A DNA stretch of 64,000 bases from Actinorhabdospora filicis (GTDB lineage Bacteria; Actinomycetota; Actinomycetes; Mycobacteriales; Micromonosporaceae): the NCBI RefSeq assembly GCF_030269765.1, contig NZ_BSTX01000001.1, forward strand, positions 660,009 to 724,008. Reading direction: 5' to 3'. The position numbers were made by a program, and so were the translations under genes. This document shows positions 8,205 through 16,716 of the stretch, piece after piece. The notes under the pieces are model-generated. The model did not search any database. It worked only from the letters and a program-made list of their open reading frames with translations, and was not told where the DNA came from. Position 1 is the first letter of the stretch. Each line of letters starts with the position of its first letter.

Positions 8205-9683
8205 TCAGACGGCCACCAGCTCGCGCTCCTCCTCCACCACCTCTTCGGTGGCGGGGGCGGCGTGCTGGCGGGCCTTGCGCGGCAGGAGGAACGCCAGCCC
8301 GAAGGCCAGGGCCAGCATCGCCACCGTGATCACGCCAGTGAGCTGCGCGGCGTCCAGGAAGGCCTCGCGGTGCCCGGCGCCGGCCGCCGCCCGGTCCGCG
8401 GCGTGCCCGAAGTAGACGGTGCCGAGGACCGCGATGCCCAGCGACATCCCCAGCTGCTGCACCGACTGCAGGACGCCCGAGGCCGAGCCGACCTGCTCGT
8501 CGGTGACCTTCGCGGTGATGATGTCGAAGAGCGGGCCGAAGATCATGCCCATCCCGATGCCGCCCAGGACCGTCGGCAGGACGAAGTCCCAGCCGCCCAT
8601 CTCGGCGCCGACCAGCTTGAAGACCACCAGCAGCGAGACCAGACCGGCGGCCATGACCGCGAAGCCGACGTGCAGGAGCTTGCGGCCGAAGCGCGCCATC
8701 AGCTGCCCGCTGAGCATGGTCCCGACGACCGTGCCGAGCGCCCACGGCAGCGACGAGAGGCTGGCCCGCAGCGGCGAGAACCCGAGGCCGAGCTGCATCA
8801 GCACGCTCAGCAGGAGCATCGTCCCGCCCATCGCGGCGGTGAAGACCACGGCCAGGACCACGCCGAAGGTGTAGGAGCGGTTCTTGAAGGTGCCCGGCTC
8901 GACCAGCGTCACGCGCCCGGCGCGCTTGCGGGCGACCTGGTACCAGCCGAATCCGGCCAGCACCGGCAGCGCCACCAGCAGCGAGAGCTTCGTCCACATC
9001 GGCCAGCCCAGCTCGCGGCCCTGCACCAGCGGGAAGACCAGCAGGAACGTGCCGGCCGCGGCGACCAGGACGCCGAGCCCGTCCAGCCGCGCGCCCCGCA
9101 TCGTCGGCGCCGACTTCGGCAGGAAGCGCAGCCCGGCCAGCAGCGAGAACAGGCCCACCGGCACGTTCAGCAGGAAGATCATGCGCCAGCCGGTGCCGAA
9201 GACGTCGGCGTCGATGATGACCCCGGCCAGGATCGGCCCGAGCAGCGCCGACAGGCCCATGACCGGCCCGAACACGCCCCACACCTTCGCCATGTCGTTC
9301 GGCCCGAACAGCTCGCGGATCAGCCCGAAGGTCTGCGGCAGCATCACCGCGCCGAACAGGCCCTGCAGGACGCGCGCGCCGATCAGCGCCTCGGGCGCCC
9401 AGGCCAGCCCGCACGCGACCGAGGCGAGGGTGAACCCGGCGACGCCGGCCAGCAGGACGCGGCGGCGGCCGAACATGTCGCCGAGGCGGCCGCCGACCAG
9501 CAGGGCGACCGCCATCGCCATCGTGTATCCGGCGGTCATCCACTGCAGCGAGGAGTAGGACCCGCCCAGCTCGGCCCGGATCGCCGGGGCGGCGAGCTGG
9601 ACGACGGTGGAGTCGAGGAGGTCCATGACGCAGGCGGCGATCACGGCGGCGAGCCCGAGGGCCCGGAAGCGGTTGCTTGTCAT
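8205..9683 (-). CDS. MFS transporter, DHA2 (14-TM) multidrug exporter type
   Basis: A 492-residue protein with about 14 hydrophobic segments. It has the MFS motif A-like GGRLGDMFGRRRVLL after TM2 and the DHA2 motif C region GPVMGLSALLGPILAG in TM5. VMDLLDSTVVQLAAPAI in TM1 is typical of EmrB/QacA pumps. The ATG at 9683 (MTSNRFRALGL) is chosen over a TTG 30 bases upstream because that TTG lies inside a large inverted repeat. A second pump of the same subfamily lies at 47104-48552. No regulator gene is adjacent, but a palindrome sits just upstream. Confidence 0.92.
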   Translation of the reverse strand: MTSNRFRALGLAAVIAACVMDLLDSTVVQLAAPAIRAELGGSYSSLQWMTAGYTMAMAVALLVGGRLGDMFGRRRVLLAGVAGFTLASVACGLAWAPEALIGARVLQGLFGAVMLPQTFGLIRELFGPNDMAKVWGVFGPVMGLSALLGPILAGVIIDADVFGTGWRMIFLLNVPVGLFSLLAGLRFLPKSAPTMRGARLDGLGVLVAAAGTFLLVFPLVQGRELGWPMWTKLSLLVALPVLAGFGWYQVARKRAGRVTLVEPGTFKNRSYTFGVVLAVVFTAAMGGTMLLLSVLMQLGLGFSPLRASLSSLPWALGTVVGTMLSGQLMARFGRKLLHVGFAVMAAGLVSLLVVFKLVGAEMGGWDFVLPTVLGGIGMGMIFGPLFDIITAKVTDEQVGSASGVLQSVQQLGMSLGIAVLGTVYFGHAADRAAAGAGHREAFLDAAQLTGVITVAMLALAFGLAFLLPRKARQHAAPATEEVVEEERELVAV

Positions 9684-9697
9684 ACGAACGACTCTAT

Positions 9698-9732
9698 GGA
9701 ACCTTGCGGACAACTTCGGTCCGCAAGGTTCC
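9698..9732. promoter_or_regulatory. Perfect 14-bp inverted repeat upstream of the MFS gene
   Basis: GGAACCTTGCGGAC and its exact complement are separated by 7 bases. The repeat begins 15 bases upstream of the MFS start codon and 6 bases after the end of the upstream esterase gene. It could be a TetR-type operator for the pump or an intrinsic terminator of the esterase transcript. The absence of a T-run and the proximity to the start favour an operator. Confidence 0.5.
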
Positions 9733-9737
9733 GGGAG

Positions 9738-10664
9738 TTATCGCAGACCGGATTTCTCCAGGAACTCCAGCTCCGCCTCTTGCTGGAACGCGCCGCCGCC
9801 CTCGTGGCCATTGAACTGCCACACCTTCATGTCCTTCGGCCCCGCGTAGTGGTTGTAGGCGGCGAAGACCGTCGACGGCGGGGTCACCCGGTCGGCCAGG
9901 GCGGCCGAGAACAGCGCCGGGGACATGGCCCTGGCCGCGAAGTTCATCCCGTCGAAATAGGACAGTGTGCTGTAGACGGTGTCCACCAGGTCGCGGCGGT
10001 GCTTCAGCATCCGCCCGATCTGGTTGTACGGCGCCTCGTCCAGCAGCGTGGTGGCCCGCCGGAAGTCGCACAGGAACGGCAGGTTCGGCAGGGCCGCCGC
10101 CACGTCCGGCACCAGGCCCGCCACCGCCAGGGTGATCCCGCCGCCCTGGCTGCCACCGGCCACGATCACGCGCGAGGCGTCGACCATCGGGTGCGAACGG
10201 ACCGCCTCCACCGCCCGCACGGCGTCGGTGTACACACCCCGGTAGTAGTAGCCCTCCGGCGCCTCGATGCCCCGGGTGACGCAGTCGGCGTCATAGCCGC
10301 GCCCACCCTGGTCCCAGGTCTCCATGACGAAATTGGCATAACCGGCCGCCGACCAGAACAGCCACTCGTGCGGCCTGCCCCGCGTCCCGCCATAGCCGAC
10401 GTAGGTGACGACACAAGGCAGCGGGCCGCCGATCCCGCGCGGCACGATCAGCCAGCCCCGGACCCGCCGCCCGCCGTAACCGGCGAACGAGGCGTCGAAG
10501 ACCTCGACGGTGGCCAGCCGCGAGTCGTAGGGGGCAAACTCGGCGGCGACCGGCGCCGTCCGCGCCTCGACGAGAGTGGCCGTCCAGAAGCGGTCGAAGT
10601 CGGCGGGTTCCTCCCGCTCCGGTCGATATTCGCGCAGCTTGTCCAGCGAGTAGTCGAACCACAT
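9738..10664 (-). CDS. Acetylxylan esterase / cephalosporin-C deacetylase family (CE7-like)
   Basis: A 308-residue alpha/beta hydrolase. It has the nucleophile elbow GGSQGGG (about residue 180), the oxyanion-region RGWLIVPRG, the CE7-like WDQGGRGYD segment, and C-terminal acid and base in DRVTPPSTVFAAYNHY and NGHEGGG. The Asp/His pair matches acetyl xylan esterase family spacing. The start MWFDYSLDKL is typical of the family. No signal peptide is seen, so it is cytoplasmic and probably removes acetyl groups from imported oligosaccharides. A LacI regulator is divergent from it, consistent with sugar control. Confidence 0.88.
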   Translation of the reverse strand: MWFDYSLDKLREYRPEREEPADFDRFWTATLVEARTAPVAAEFAPYDSRLATVEVFDASFAGYGGRRVRGWLIVPRGIGGPLPCVVTYVGYGGTRGRPHEWLFWSAAGYANFVMETWDQGGRGYDADCVTRGIEAPEGYYYRGVYTDAVRAVEAVRSHPMVDASRVIVAGGSQGGGITLAVAGLVPDVAAALPNLPFLCDFRRATTLLDEAPYNQIGRMLKHRRDLVDTVYSTLSYFDGMNFAARAMSPALFSAALADRVTPPSTVFAAYNHYAGPKDMKVWQFNGHEGGGAFQQEAELEFLEKSGLR

Positions 10665-10781
10665 GGAGAGAGAGCCTATCCCGCCTTGCGTGATCGCCGC
10701 CCGACGCGCAGTACCGGCGTTTTTCCCAGGTGAGTACGGTGTGCGAATGTCGTTCACCGCAGCAGTTCCGCCGGTCCTCCG

Positions 10782-11660
10782 GTGACCGGGACGCCGCGCC
10801 GCCGCGCCAGCTCGGTCACCATCTCCGAGGTGGCCCGCCACGCGGGCGTGTCCGTCTCGACGGTGTCCTATGTGCTCAGTGGCAAGCGGGTCATCTCCGA
10901 GAGCACCCGCCAGCGGGTCCTGGCCGGGATCCGCGCCCTGGGCTACCACCCCCACGCGGGCGCGCGGTCCCTGGCCAGCAACCGCTCCAGCCTCATCGCG
11001 CTGATCCTCCCGGCGCACGCCGACGCCCACACCGCGCGCTTCACCACCGCGGTGGCCGCGGCCGTCCGCGAGTTCGACTACGACGTCCTGCTGGTGCCGT
11101 CCTCCGCGGGGGAGGACGGGGTCCGGCGACTGGCCGCCGGGTCCATCGTGGACGGGCTGATCCTGATGGAGCCCGCCCTCGTCAGCGTGCTGCGCGCCGT
11201 GGGCATGGCCGGGATCCTCATCGGGCACTGCGCGGACAACCCCGGAGTGTCCTGTGTGGACCTGGACCGGACCGCCGCGGGGGCGGCCTGCGCGGACCGG
11301 CTCGCGGATCTTGGGCACTCGGTGCTGGCGCTGCTGGGGCCGGTGGATTCGCGGACGCGGTCGGGGTTTCTGGAGCAGGCTCGGGATCGGGGGGCGACGG
11401 CGGTGACGGTGGAGTGGCCAGAAGAACCCCGGGCTCTGCACGACTGCGTGGAGGCCTTGATCGAGGACGACATCACGGGGTTCGCCGTGGAGGACGAGTC
11501 TTGTGCGCGGTACATGCAGGCGGCGCTCGGGGGGCAGGGGGATGTCGTGGCGGTGCGGTCGGATGAGTCGGCGGATGCGCTGGGGGGCGAGGCGGTGCGA
11601 GTGTTGATGGCGGCGTTGGAGGGGAAGGGGGGGCCGGGGGTTACTCTTCTGGCGCCTTAG
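10782..11660 (+). CDS. LacI-family transcriptional regulator, short effector domain
   Basis: A 292-residue regulator with a textbook LacI helix-turn-helix (VTISEVARHAGVSVSTVSYVLSG) and hinge (ALGYHPHAGARSLAS), then a periplasmic-binding-type domain (SLIALILPAH, DGLILMEPA, DRLADLGHSVLALLGP). It is about 40 residues shorter than usual: the stretch that normally carries the NDxxA-like loop and the C-terminal strands is compressed (DDITGFAVEDES). It may bind an atypical ligand or be degenerate. The GTG start is divergent from the esterase, its probable target. Confidence 0.85.
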   Translation: MTGTPRRRASSVTISEVARHAGVSVSTVSYVLSGKRVISESTRQRVLAGIRALGYHPHAGARSLASNRSSLIALILPAHADAHTARFTTAVAAAVREFDYDVLLVPSSAGEDGVRRLAAGSIVDGLILMEPALVSVLRAVGMAGILIGHCADNPGVSCVDLDRTAAGAACADRLADLGHSVLALLGPVDSRTRSGFLEQARDRGATAVTVEWPEEPRALHDCVEALIEDDITGFAVEDESCARYMQAALGGQGDVVAVRSDESADALGGEAVRVLMAALEGKGGPGVTLLAP

Positions 11661-11727
11661 GGCTCTCCCGCGGATCGGCCGTCTTCTCTTGCCTGCGTTG
11701 GGGGTGGGTGGGGGTCACCCTCTGGAC

Positions 11728-11777
11728 AGGGGTTTCACCCCTTGGACCCGACCAGGGGTGCGGCCCCTGGACGCCGG
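11728..11777. repeat. Core copy of the dispersed double-hairpin repeat
   Basis: This 50-bp stretch has two nested hairpins: AGGGGTTTCACCCCT, then CCAGGGG.GCGG.CCCCTGG. It closely matches the cores at 24186-24234, 24461-24513, 29111-29159 and 29431-29483 (shared TTGGACCC..ACCAGGG....CCCCTGGAC). It is an isolated core without the long flanking arms of the two large elements. It lies downstream of the LacI gene. Confidence 0.6.
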
Positions 11778-11821
11778 ACCTCTCTCGGGAGGCTCCACCC
11801 GCGTTCGGCTTTGAGGACGGT

Positions 11822-11884
11822 GAACGCAGAACCTGGGGGTGTCAAGACGGAAGAGCTGTCTTGACACCCCCAGAACCTGCGTTC
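11822..11884. repeat. Long two-tier inverted repeat (hairpin)
   Basis: The outer 8-bp arms GAACGCAG/CTGCGTTC and inner 16-bp arms CTGGGGGTGTCAAGAC and complement are separated by symmetric AAC/AAC internal loops and a 9-base apical loop. Every base of both arms pairs. It lies in the 579-bp gene-free interval after the LacI gene. It may be a terminator, a structured RNA, or the remnant of a small palindromic element. No T-run follows. Confidence 0.65.
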
Positions 11885-11997
11885 TATGACCCGTCGGCCG
11901 ACCGAGGGAGGATCCTCTCCTTTCCCGAGACAGCTTCAGCGGATCTGGTCTCGGGGGCGCTGTTTGTCGGCGGGTTGCGGGCCGTCTCGGTGGGGCT

Positions 11998-12201
11998 CTA
12001 AAACAACAGGCTCTCGACCCCACCCGGGTTCTGACCCCGTAGCAGGCCAGTCACCTTGCCCGGGTCTAAAACAACGAGCCTTTGTCCGTGCCCGGGTTTT
12101 GACCCCGTTGCAGGCCAGTCACTTCGCCCGGGTCTAAAGCAACCAGCTCCGCCTGTTGCCCGTGTCCTGACCCCGTTGCCGGCCAGTCACTTTCCCCGGC
12201 T
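11998..12201. repeat. Three-copy 68-bp tandem repeat
   Basis: Copies start at 11998, 12066 and 12134, exactly 68 bases apart. The shared landmarks are CTAAAACAAC (CTAAAGCAAC in copy 3), then CTGACCCCGT (TTGACCCCGT in copy 2), then GGCCAGTCAC. Copies differ mostly between the landmarks. No open frame with coding character spans them. The rest of the 11661-12239 interval holds the repeat core and hairpin listed separately. Confidence 0.8.
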
Positions 12202-12239
12202 TCAAGCCGCGTGGGGCCTGGGCCTGTACTGACTGGCTG

Positions 12240-12764
12240 CTAGCCGAGCCGCTGCTCCAGCACCTGTCCCGGCCAGTCCTTCACCGTGAAGGCCGCCGTG
12301 GGCGTGAAGCCCTGCGACTCGTAGTACGCCACCAGTTTCCGGTCGGCGCCGCCGTAGCAGTCCACGCGGATCAGGCCGATGCCGAGTTCGCGGGCGCGGT
12401 CGCGGGCGTGGTCCAGGAGGCGGGCGCCGACATTCCGTCCCCGGAAGTCTCCGGCGGTGATGAGGAAGTGGACGTAGAGCTCCGGCTCGTCGATCGCGGG
12501 GGCGTATTCCTGGGGGTGGGTGGCCACCGCGAGAGCTCCGGCGAGTCTTCCGCCGATCTCGGCGACGAAGAACTCGGTGCTGGTGAGCCGGTCCATCATG
12601 GTCTTGGCGCGCTCGGGGTTCTCGCTCCAGGGGCGGGTGCCCCATTGGCCGGTGCGGCCTTGTTCCACCAGCCAGGCCACGGCGTCGTCGCCCATTTGGA
12701 TCACGCCGGGGATGTCGGCCTCGGTGGTGGGGCGGATGGTCATATCGCTCGGAAGGGTGCTCAT
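12240..12764 (-). CDS. GNAT family N-acetyltransferase
   Basis: A 174-residue acetyltransferase. The acetyl-CoA loop is GRNVGARLL (the R/Q-x-x-G-x-G/A position, about 125), preceded by the beta4 strand LYVHFLITAGDFRG and followed by YYESQGFTPTAAF. The start at 12764 overlaps the TGA of the map gene as ATGA, so it is chosen over the alternative MTIRPTTEAD start at 12743. The acceptor substrate is unknown. It is the last gene of the operon. Confidence 0.88.
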   Translation of the reverse strand: MSTLPSDMTIRPTTEADIPGVIQMGDDAVAWLVEQGRTGQWGTRPWSENPERAKTMMDRLTSTEFFVAEIGGRLAGALAVATHPQEYAPAIDEPELYVHFLITAGDFRGRNVGARLLDHARDRARELGIGLIRVDCYGGADRKLVAYYESQGFTPTAAFTVKDWPGQVLEQRLG

Positions 12765-13531
12765 AGGGCAGTGAGGATACGCGGCCCGTCGGCGGTGACG
12801 GCGATGGTGTGCTCGAAGTGGGCGGCGCGGGTGCCGTCGACGGTGCGGATGGTCCAGCCGTCGGAGTCCAGTGTGGACGTGTCGCGGCCGCCGAGGTTGA
12901 ACATGGGCTCGATGGCGATGACCAGGCCGGGCTTGAGTTTCATGCCGCGGCCCGCCTTGCCCTCGTTGGGGACGTGCGGGTCCTCGTGCATCTTGCGGCC
13001 GACGCCGTGGCCGCCGTAGCCGGCCAGGAGGCCGAAGCCGCCCGCGCGGCCGATGGCGCCGATGGCGGCCGACACGTCGCCCATGCGGGCGCCGGGGACG
13101 GCGGCGGCGATACCGGCGTGGAGGGCGCGCTCGGTGGCGTCGAGGAGGATCCGGTCCTGTTCGGACGGTCGCTCGCCCACAGTGAAGGACACCGCCGCGT
13201 CGGCGCACCAGCCCTGGACGAAGGCGCCGCAGTCGATGCTCACCAGGTCGCCCTCGGCGAGGGGGACGGCGCTGGGGATGCCGTGCACGATGGCGTCGTT
13301 GACGCTGATGCAGGTGACGCCCGGGTAGGGGGTGCTGGCGAAGCTGGGCACGTAGTTCAGGAAGGCGGGCTTGGCGCCCTCCTCGACCATGATCGAGGCG
13401 GCGAGGTCGTCGAGTTCCTTCGGCGTGACACCGGGCTTGGCCTGCTCGCGGGTGGCCGCCAGGCAGCGGGCGACGACACGGCCGGCTTCGCGCATGTACT
13501 CGATCTCGCCGGCGCTCTTCAGTTCGACCAT
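12761..13531 (-). CDS. map: Methionine aminopeptidase, type I
   Basis: A 256-residue enzyme that removes the initiator Met from nascent proteins. All metal ligands are visible: Asp in SIDCGAF, Asp in CADAAVSF, His in GGHGVGRKMHEDP, Glu in AIEPMFN and Glu in FEHTIAV. His in NDAIVHGIP is also conserved. The start MVELKSAGEIEYMREAG at 13531 has GGGGAGAG 8 bases upstream; a longer in-frame extension is not homologous to the family. It lies 90 bases after the ThDP-enzyme gene and overlaps the GNAT gene. Actinobacteria usually have several map copies, so this may not be the housekeeping one. Confidence 0.95.
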   Translation of the reverse strand: MVELKSAGEIEYMREAGRVVARCLAATREQAKPGVTPKELDDLAASIMVEEGAKPAFLNYVPSFASTPYPGVTCISVNDAIVHGIPSAVPLAEGDLVSIDCGAFVQGWCADAAVSFTVGERPSEQDRILLDATERALHAGIAAAVPGARMGDVSAAIGAIGRAGGFGLLAGYGGHGVGRKMHEDPHVPNEGKAGRGMKLKPGLVIAIEPMFNLGGRDTSTLDSDGWTIRTVDGTRAAHFEHTIAVTADGPRILTAL

Positions 13532-13621
13532 GGTGTTCTCTCCCCTAGTCGCCCGCCCACGGTCGGCGGTCGTCGAGTACACGGTATGCGCCGTTCGCAC
13601 GCCTCGTCCATCGAACCCCGG

Positions 13622-15232
13622 CTAGGCCAGATTCGCCGACCTCGGGTAGGCGTCGGCGGGATCGGTGAGCACGTTGACCAGGTACGGGACGCCCGAGGCG
13701 AAGGCGCGGTCGAGCGCCGGGCCGAGGTCGGCGGCCTTCGTGACGGTCTCCCCGGCGCCGCCGAGGGCGTCCACGACGCGGTCGTAGCGGAGTCCGGGGG
13801 TGAGGTCGGCGGCGGCGGTGTGGCCGTACATGGCCTTCATGGGGTGCTTCTCCAGCCCCCACACGCCGTTGTTGCCGCACACGATGACCACCGGCAGGTT
13901 CTGGCGGGCCAGCGACTCGGCGTCCATCAGGGAGAACCCGGCGGCGCCGTCGCCGAGGAGCAGGCAGATCTGCCGGTCGGGGCGGGCCACGCGCGCACCC
14001 ATCGCGTAGCCGAGGCCGGTGCCGAGGCAGCCGTAGGGACCGGGGTCCAGCCAGCAGCCGGGCCGGGCGGGTTCGAGGTACTTCCCGGCGTAGGACACGA
14101 AGTCGCCGCCGTCGCCGATGGTGATGGCGTCCTCGGCCAGGACCTTGCGCAGCTCGCCGTAGACGCGCGCGGGCCGGACCGGGTCGGACTCGGCGGCCAT
14201 CTCCTCCTCGGCCTTGGCGGTGGCGGCGCGCTCGGCCTGCCGCAGGGCCGCGATCCAGGTCTCGTGCTCGGCGCGGACGCCGGTGTAGGACGCCAGCTGC
14301 GTCAGCGCCAGGCGCAGATCGCCGCAGGGCGCGGCGGCGGGAGTGACGTGGGTGGCGCGCAGGCTCTCGGCGTCCACGATGTGCACGACCTGCGCGTCGC
14401 CGAAGTCGCCGAAACCGAGCCGGAAGTCCAGTGGGGTGCCGATCACGGCGACCACGTCGGCGTTCTTCAGGGCGTGGCGGCGGCTGCGGGCGAAGGCCAG
14501 ATCGTGCCGCGGCGGGAGCGCGCCCCGGCCCATGCCGTTGGTGTACAGGGGAACCCGCAGAGCCTCGGCGCATTCGCGCAGGGCGGCGAAGGCGTCGGCG
14601 GCGTACACGTCGGATCCGGCGATGATGACCGGACGCTCGGCGCGCGCCAGTAGCGACGCCGCCCGGTCGACCTCCTCGGGGTCGGGCTCGACCACCCGAA
14701 CCGGTTCGCCGACGGCGATCTCGGACTCGGCGCGGGAGAAGACCACCTCCAGCGGGAGGTCGAGGAAGACCGGCCCGCGATGCGGGGTGAGCGCCTCGCG
14801 CACGGCGGCGTCCACATCGGACACCACCCGCTGCGGGTCGGTGACGGTGGCGGCGCGTTTGGCCACCGGGGCCACGATCGGGACGTGGTCGAGCTCCTGG
14901 AGGCTCCCGGCGCCCCAGCGCCACATCGCCGCGCGCCCGGCCAGCACCACCACCGGCGAGCCGTTGAACGCGGCCGTCGTGATCGCCGAGATCCCGTTGG
15001 TGACACCGGGACCGGCGGTCAGCACGGCCAGCGACGGGCGGCGGGTCAGCCGCGCGACGGCCTCGGCGGCGAAGACGGCGGTCTGCTCGTGGCGGACGTC
15101 GTAGATGGGCACGCCCTGCTGGACGGCCGCGTCGTAGAGCGGGAAAACGTGCCCGCCGGACAGAGTGAACATCTCCCGGACGCCGTGGCCCCGCAGGGTC
15201 GCCAGGGCCAGGTCGCCACCGGTGCCTTCCAT
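13622..15232 (-). CDS. Thiamine-diphosphate enzyme, acetolactate synthase-like
   Basis: A 536-residue protein with the three-domain ThDP fold. The N-terminal PYR domain carries the catalytic Glu49 (RHEQTAVFAAEA), then comes a central domain, then a C-terminal PP domain with the ThDP/Mg motif GDG...NN (GDGAAGFSLMDAE to VCGNNGVWG). It resembles acetolactate synthase large subunit / IlvG-like proteins. No regulatory small subunit is adjacent, so a biosynthetic role in branched-chain amino acids is not assured. The start is 10 bases after the acyltransferase stop, in a coupled four-gene operon with a hydratase and a methyltransferase. Confidence 0.88.
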   Translation of the reverse strand: MEGTGGDLALATLRGHGVREMFTLSGGHVFPLYDAAVQQGVPIYDVRHEQTAVFAAEAVARLTRRPSLAVLTAGPGVTNGISAITTAAFNGSPVVVLAGRAAMWRWGAGSLQELDHVPIVAPVAKRAATVTDPQRVVSDVDAAVREALTPHRGPVFLDLPLEVVFSRAESEIAVGEPVRVVEPDPEEVDRAASLLARAERPVIIAGSDVYAADAFAALRECAEALRVPLYTNGMGRGALPPRHDLAFARSRRHALKNADVVAVIGTPLDFRLGFGDFGDAQVVHIVDAESLRATHVTPAAAPCGDLRLALTQLASYTGVRAEHETWIAALRQAERAATAKAEEEMAAESDPVRPARVYGELRKVLAEDAITIGDGGDFVSYAGKYLEPARPGCWLDPGPYGCLGTGLGYAMGARVARPDRQICLLLGDGAAGFSLMDAESLARQNLPVVIVCGNNGVWGLEKHPMKAMYGHTAAADLTPGLRYDRVVDALGGAGETVTKAADLGPALDRAFASGVPYLVNVLTDPADAYPRSANLA

Positions 15233-15241
15233 TCCGGCAGA

Positions 15242-15802
15242 CTACGCGTTCAGGCCGCCCTCCGGCGCGCGGTGCCCGATTCGCCGGGCCGGAACTCCCC
15301 CGACGATGGCGCGTTCGGGCACGTCGCGGGTCACCACCGCGCCCGCGCCCACCACCGCACCGCGTCCAATGTGGACGCCCCGGGTGACGATGGCCTTGGT
15401 GCCCAGCCAGCAGTCGTCGCCGATCTCGATGGGCGACTTGATGATGCCCTGGTCCTTGATGGGCCGGTCCAGGTCGCCGATGCGATGGTCGAAGTCGATC
15501 AGGTAACACTCGTCGGCGATCAGGCAGTCCACGCCGACGCGGATGTCCAGGTACGCGTTCAGGGTGACCCGGGCGGCCAGCACCGAACCGGCGCCGATCC
15601 GGACGGTGCCCTCGTGCGCGCGGATCGCCGTCCCGTCGCCGATGTGCACGCGCGGGCCGATGATGAGCCGCCCGTAACCGCGCCGGGCATGCAGGCGCAC
15701 GCCGCGTCCCAGGTGGACCGGCCAGGCGATCCGGACGCGCGGGGAGGTCAGGCGGACGCGCAGGTAGCGCGCCGCCCAGACCGTCCACCGCCACGCCCTC
15801 AC
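15242..15802 (-). CDS. Hexapeptide-repeat (left-handed beta-helix) acyltransferase
   Basis: A 186-residue protein with successive hexapeptide turns ([16 protein letters not shown]-type turns, [39 protein letters not shown]) ending in [10 protein letters not shown]. This is the usual arrangement in the CysE/LacA/NodL acetyltransferases. The HR in DFDHRIGD may supply the catalytic His. The start is the GTG at 15802 overlapping the methyltransferase stop (GTGA); upstream in-frame sequence belongs to the methyltransferase gene. It likely O- or N-acetylates a product of the same operon (inference). Confidence 0.88.
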   Translation of the reverse strand: MRAWRWTVWAARYLRVRLTSPRVRIAWPVHLGRGVRLHARRGYGRLIIGPRVHIGDGTAIRAHEGTVRIGAGSVLAARVTLNAYLDIRVGVDCLIADECYLIDFDHRIGDLDRPIKDQGIIKSPIEIGDDCWLGTKAIVTRGVHIGRGAVVGAGAVVTRDVPERAIVGGVPARRIGHRAPEGGLNA

Positions 15803-16716
15803 TCGGGTTTCCGCCCGGTGATCAGCACGTTGTAGAAGAGATCGCGCGGGAGCACCGCCGCCAGCACGTCGTCCACCTTGGACAGCGCCTGCCAGGAGCG
15901 GTAGGCGAAGTTCGCCCAGCCGAAGCCGAGCCGCTCGCGCGGCACCGCGGCCTCGAAGGTCCGCACCGGCCAGCCGAACAGCGCCGCCGTCAGCTCCTCG
16001 GTCTTGACCTCCACATCGGACGCCCCGGCCGCGACCGCCATCTCGCGCAGCTCGCCCGGCACGAAGGTGTGCAGGTCGACCACCGACTCCAGCGCGGCGG
16101 CCTCGGAGGACTCGTCGAGCTCCTGCTGCGGCCGCCGGAAACCCTCCAGCCCCGGCAGTCTCGTCAGGTTCGTGGTGGCCCACCAGGTGAGCCGTCCCAG
16201 CCGCCGGGCGTAGAAGTCGCCGACCCGGGTCGGGTCACCGGCGAAGACGAACCGCCCGCCGGGCTTGAGGACCCGCAGGACCTCCTTGAAGGCCAGCGGG
16301 ACGTCCGGGATGTGGTGCAGGACGGCGTGCCCGACCACCAGGTCCATGGAATCGTCGGCGTAGGGGATCTCCTCGGCGTCGGCGACCCGGCCCGAGACGT
16401 CCAGGCCGAGGGCCTTCCCGTTGCGCACGGCCGTCTCGACCATGCGCGGGGAGATGTCGGTGACGTGCCCGCGCTCGATGACGCCCGCCTGCATCAGGTT
16501 CAGGGTGAAGAACCCCGTCCCGCAGCCGACTTCGAGGGCGCCCCCGTACGGCCAGCCCGCCTCGCCCGCCATCACCGCGAACCGGTCGCGGGCGTAGGCG
16601 ATGCAGCGCTCGTCGTAGGAGATCGACCACTTCTCGTCGTAGGTCTCCGCCTCCCAGTCGTGGTAGGCGATGTTGGCGGCCTTCGGGTCGTCGCGCAGCT
16701 CGTCGTAGAGGCTCAT
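15799..16716 (-). CDS. Class I SAM-dependent methyltransferase
   Basis: A 305-residue methyltransferase. Motif I is [10 protein letters not shown] (61-70), with post-I acidic VTDIS and motif II/III in [15 protein letters not shown] and [19 protein letters not shown]-terminal domain of about 110 residues ([21 protein letters not shown]) is aromatic-rich and may bind substrate. The start ATG at 16716 overlaps the hydratase TGA (ATGA). The substrate is unknown; the linkage to enoyl-CoA hydratase suggests an acyl or lipid-related substrate (inference). Confidence 0.92.
   Translation of the reverse strand: MSLYDELRDDPKAANIAYHDWEAETYDEKWSISYDERCIAYARDRFAVMAGEAGWPYGGALEVGCGTGFFTLNLMQAGVIERGHVTDISPRMVETAVRNGKALGLDVSGRVADAEEIPYADDSMDLVVGHAVLHHIPDVPLAFKEVLRVLKPGGRFVFAGDPTRVGDFYARRLGRLTWWATTNLTRLPGLEGFRRPQQELDESSEAAALESVVDLHTFVPGELREMAVAAGASDVEVKTEELTAALFGWPVRTFEAAVPRERLGFGWANFAYRSWQALSKVDDVLAAVLPRDLFYNVLITGRKPE

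Noticed and set aside
7977..10733. Long plus-strand open frame over the MFS and esterase genes
   Set aside because: It runs antisense to two clear genes and starts inside the VOC gene; its composition is Arg/Gln/His-rich without motifs.
11708..12001. Possible 97-residue plus-strand gene after the LacI gene
   Set aside because: It spans the repeat core and the long hairpin, its codon bias is poor, and it has no ribosome-binding site.
11998..12201. 68-bp repeats considered as a CRISPR array
   Set aside because: Only three copies are present and the whole unit is related, not just a short repeat; no cas genes.
13622..15232. Housekeeping acetolactate synthase (ilvB)
   Set aside because: No ilvN/ilvC neighbours and an unrelated operon; only the ThDP-enzyme family is safe to call.
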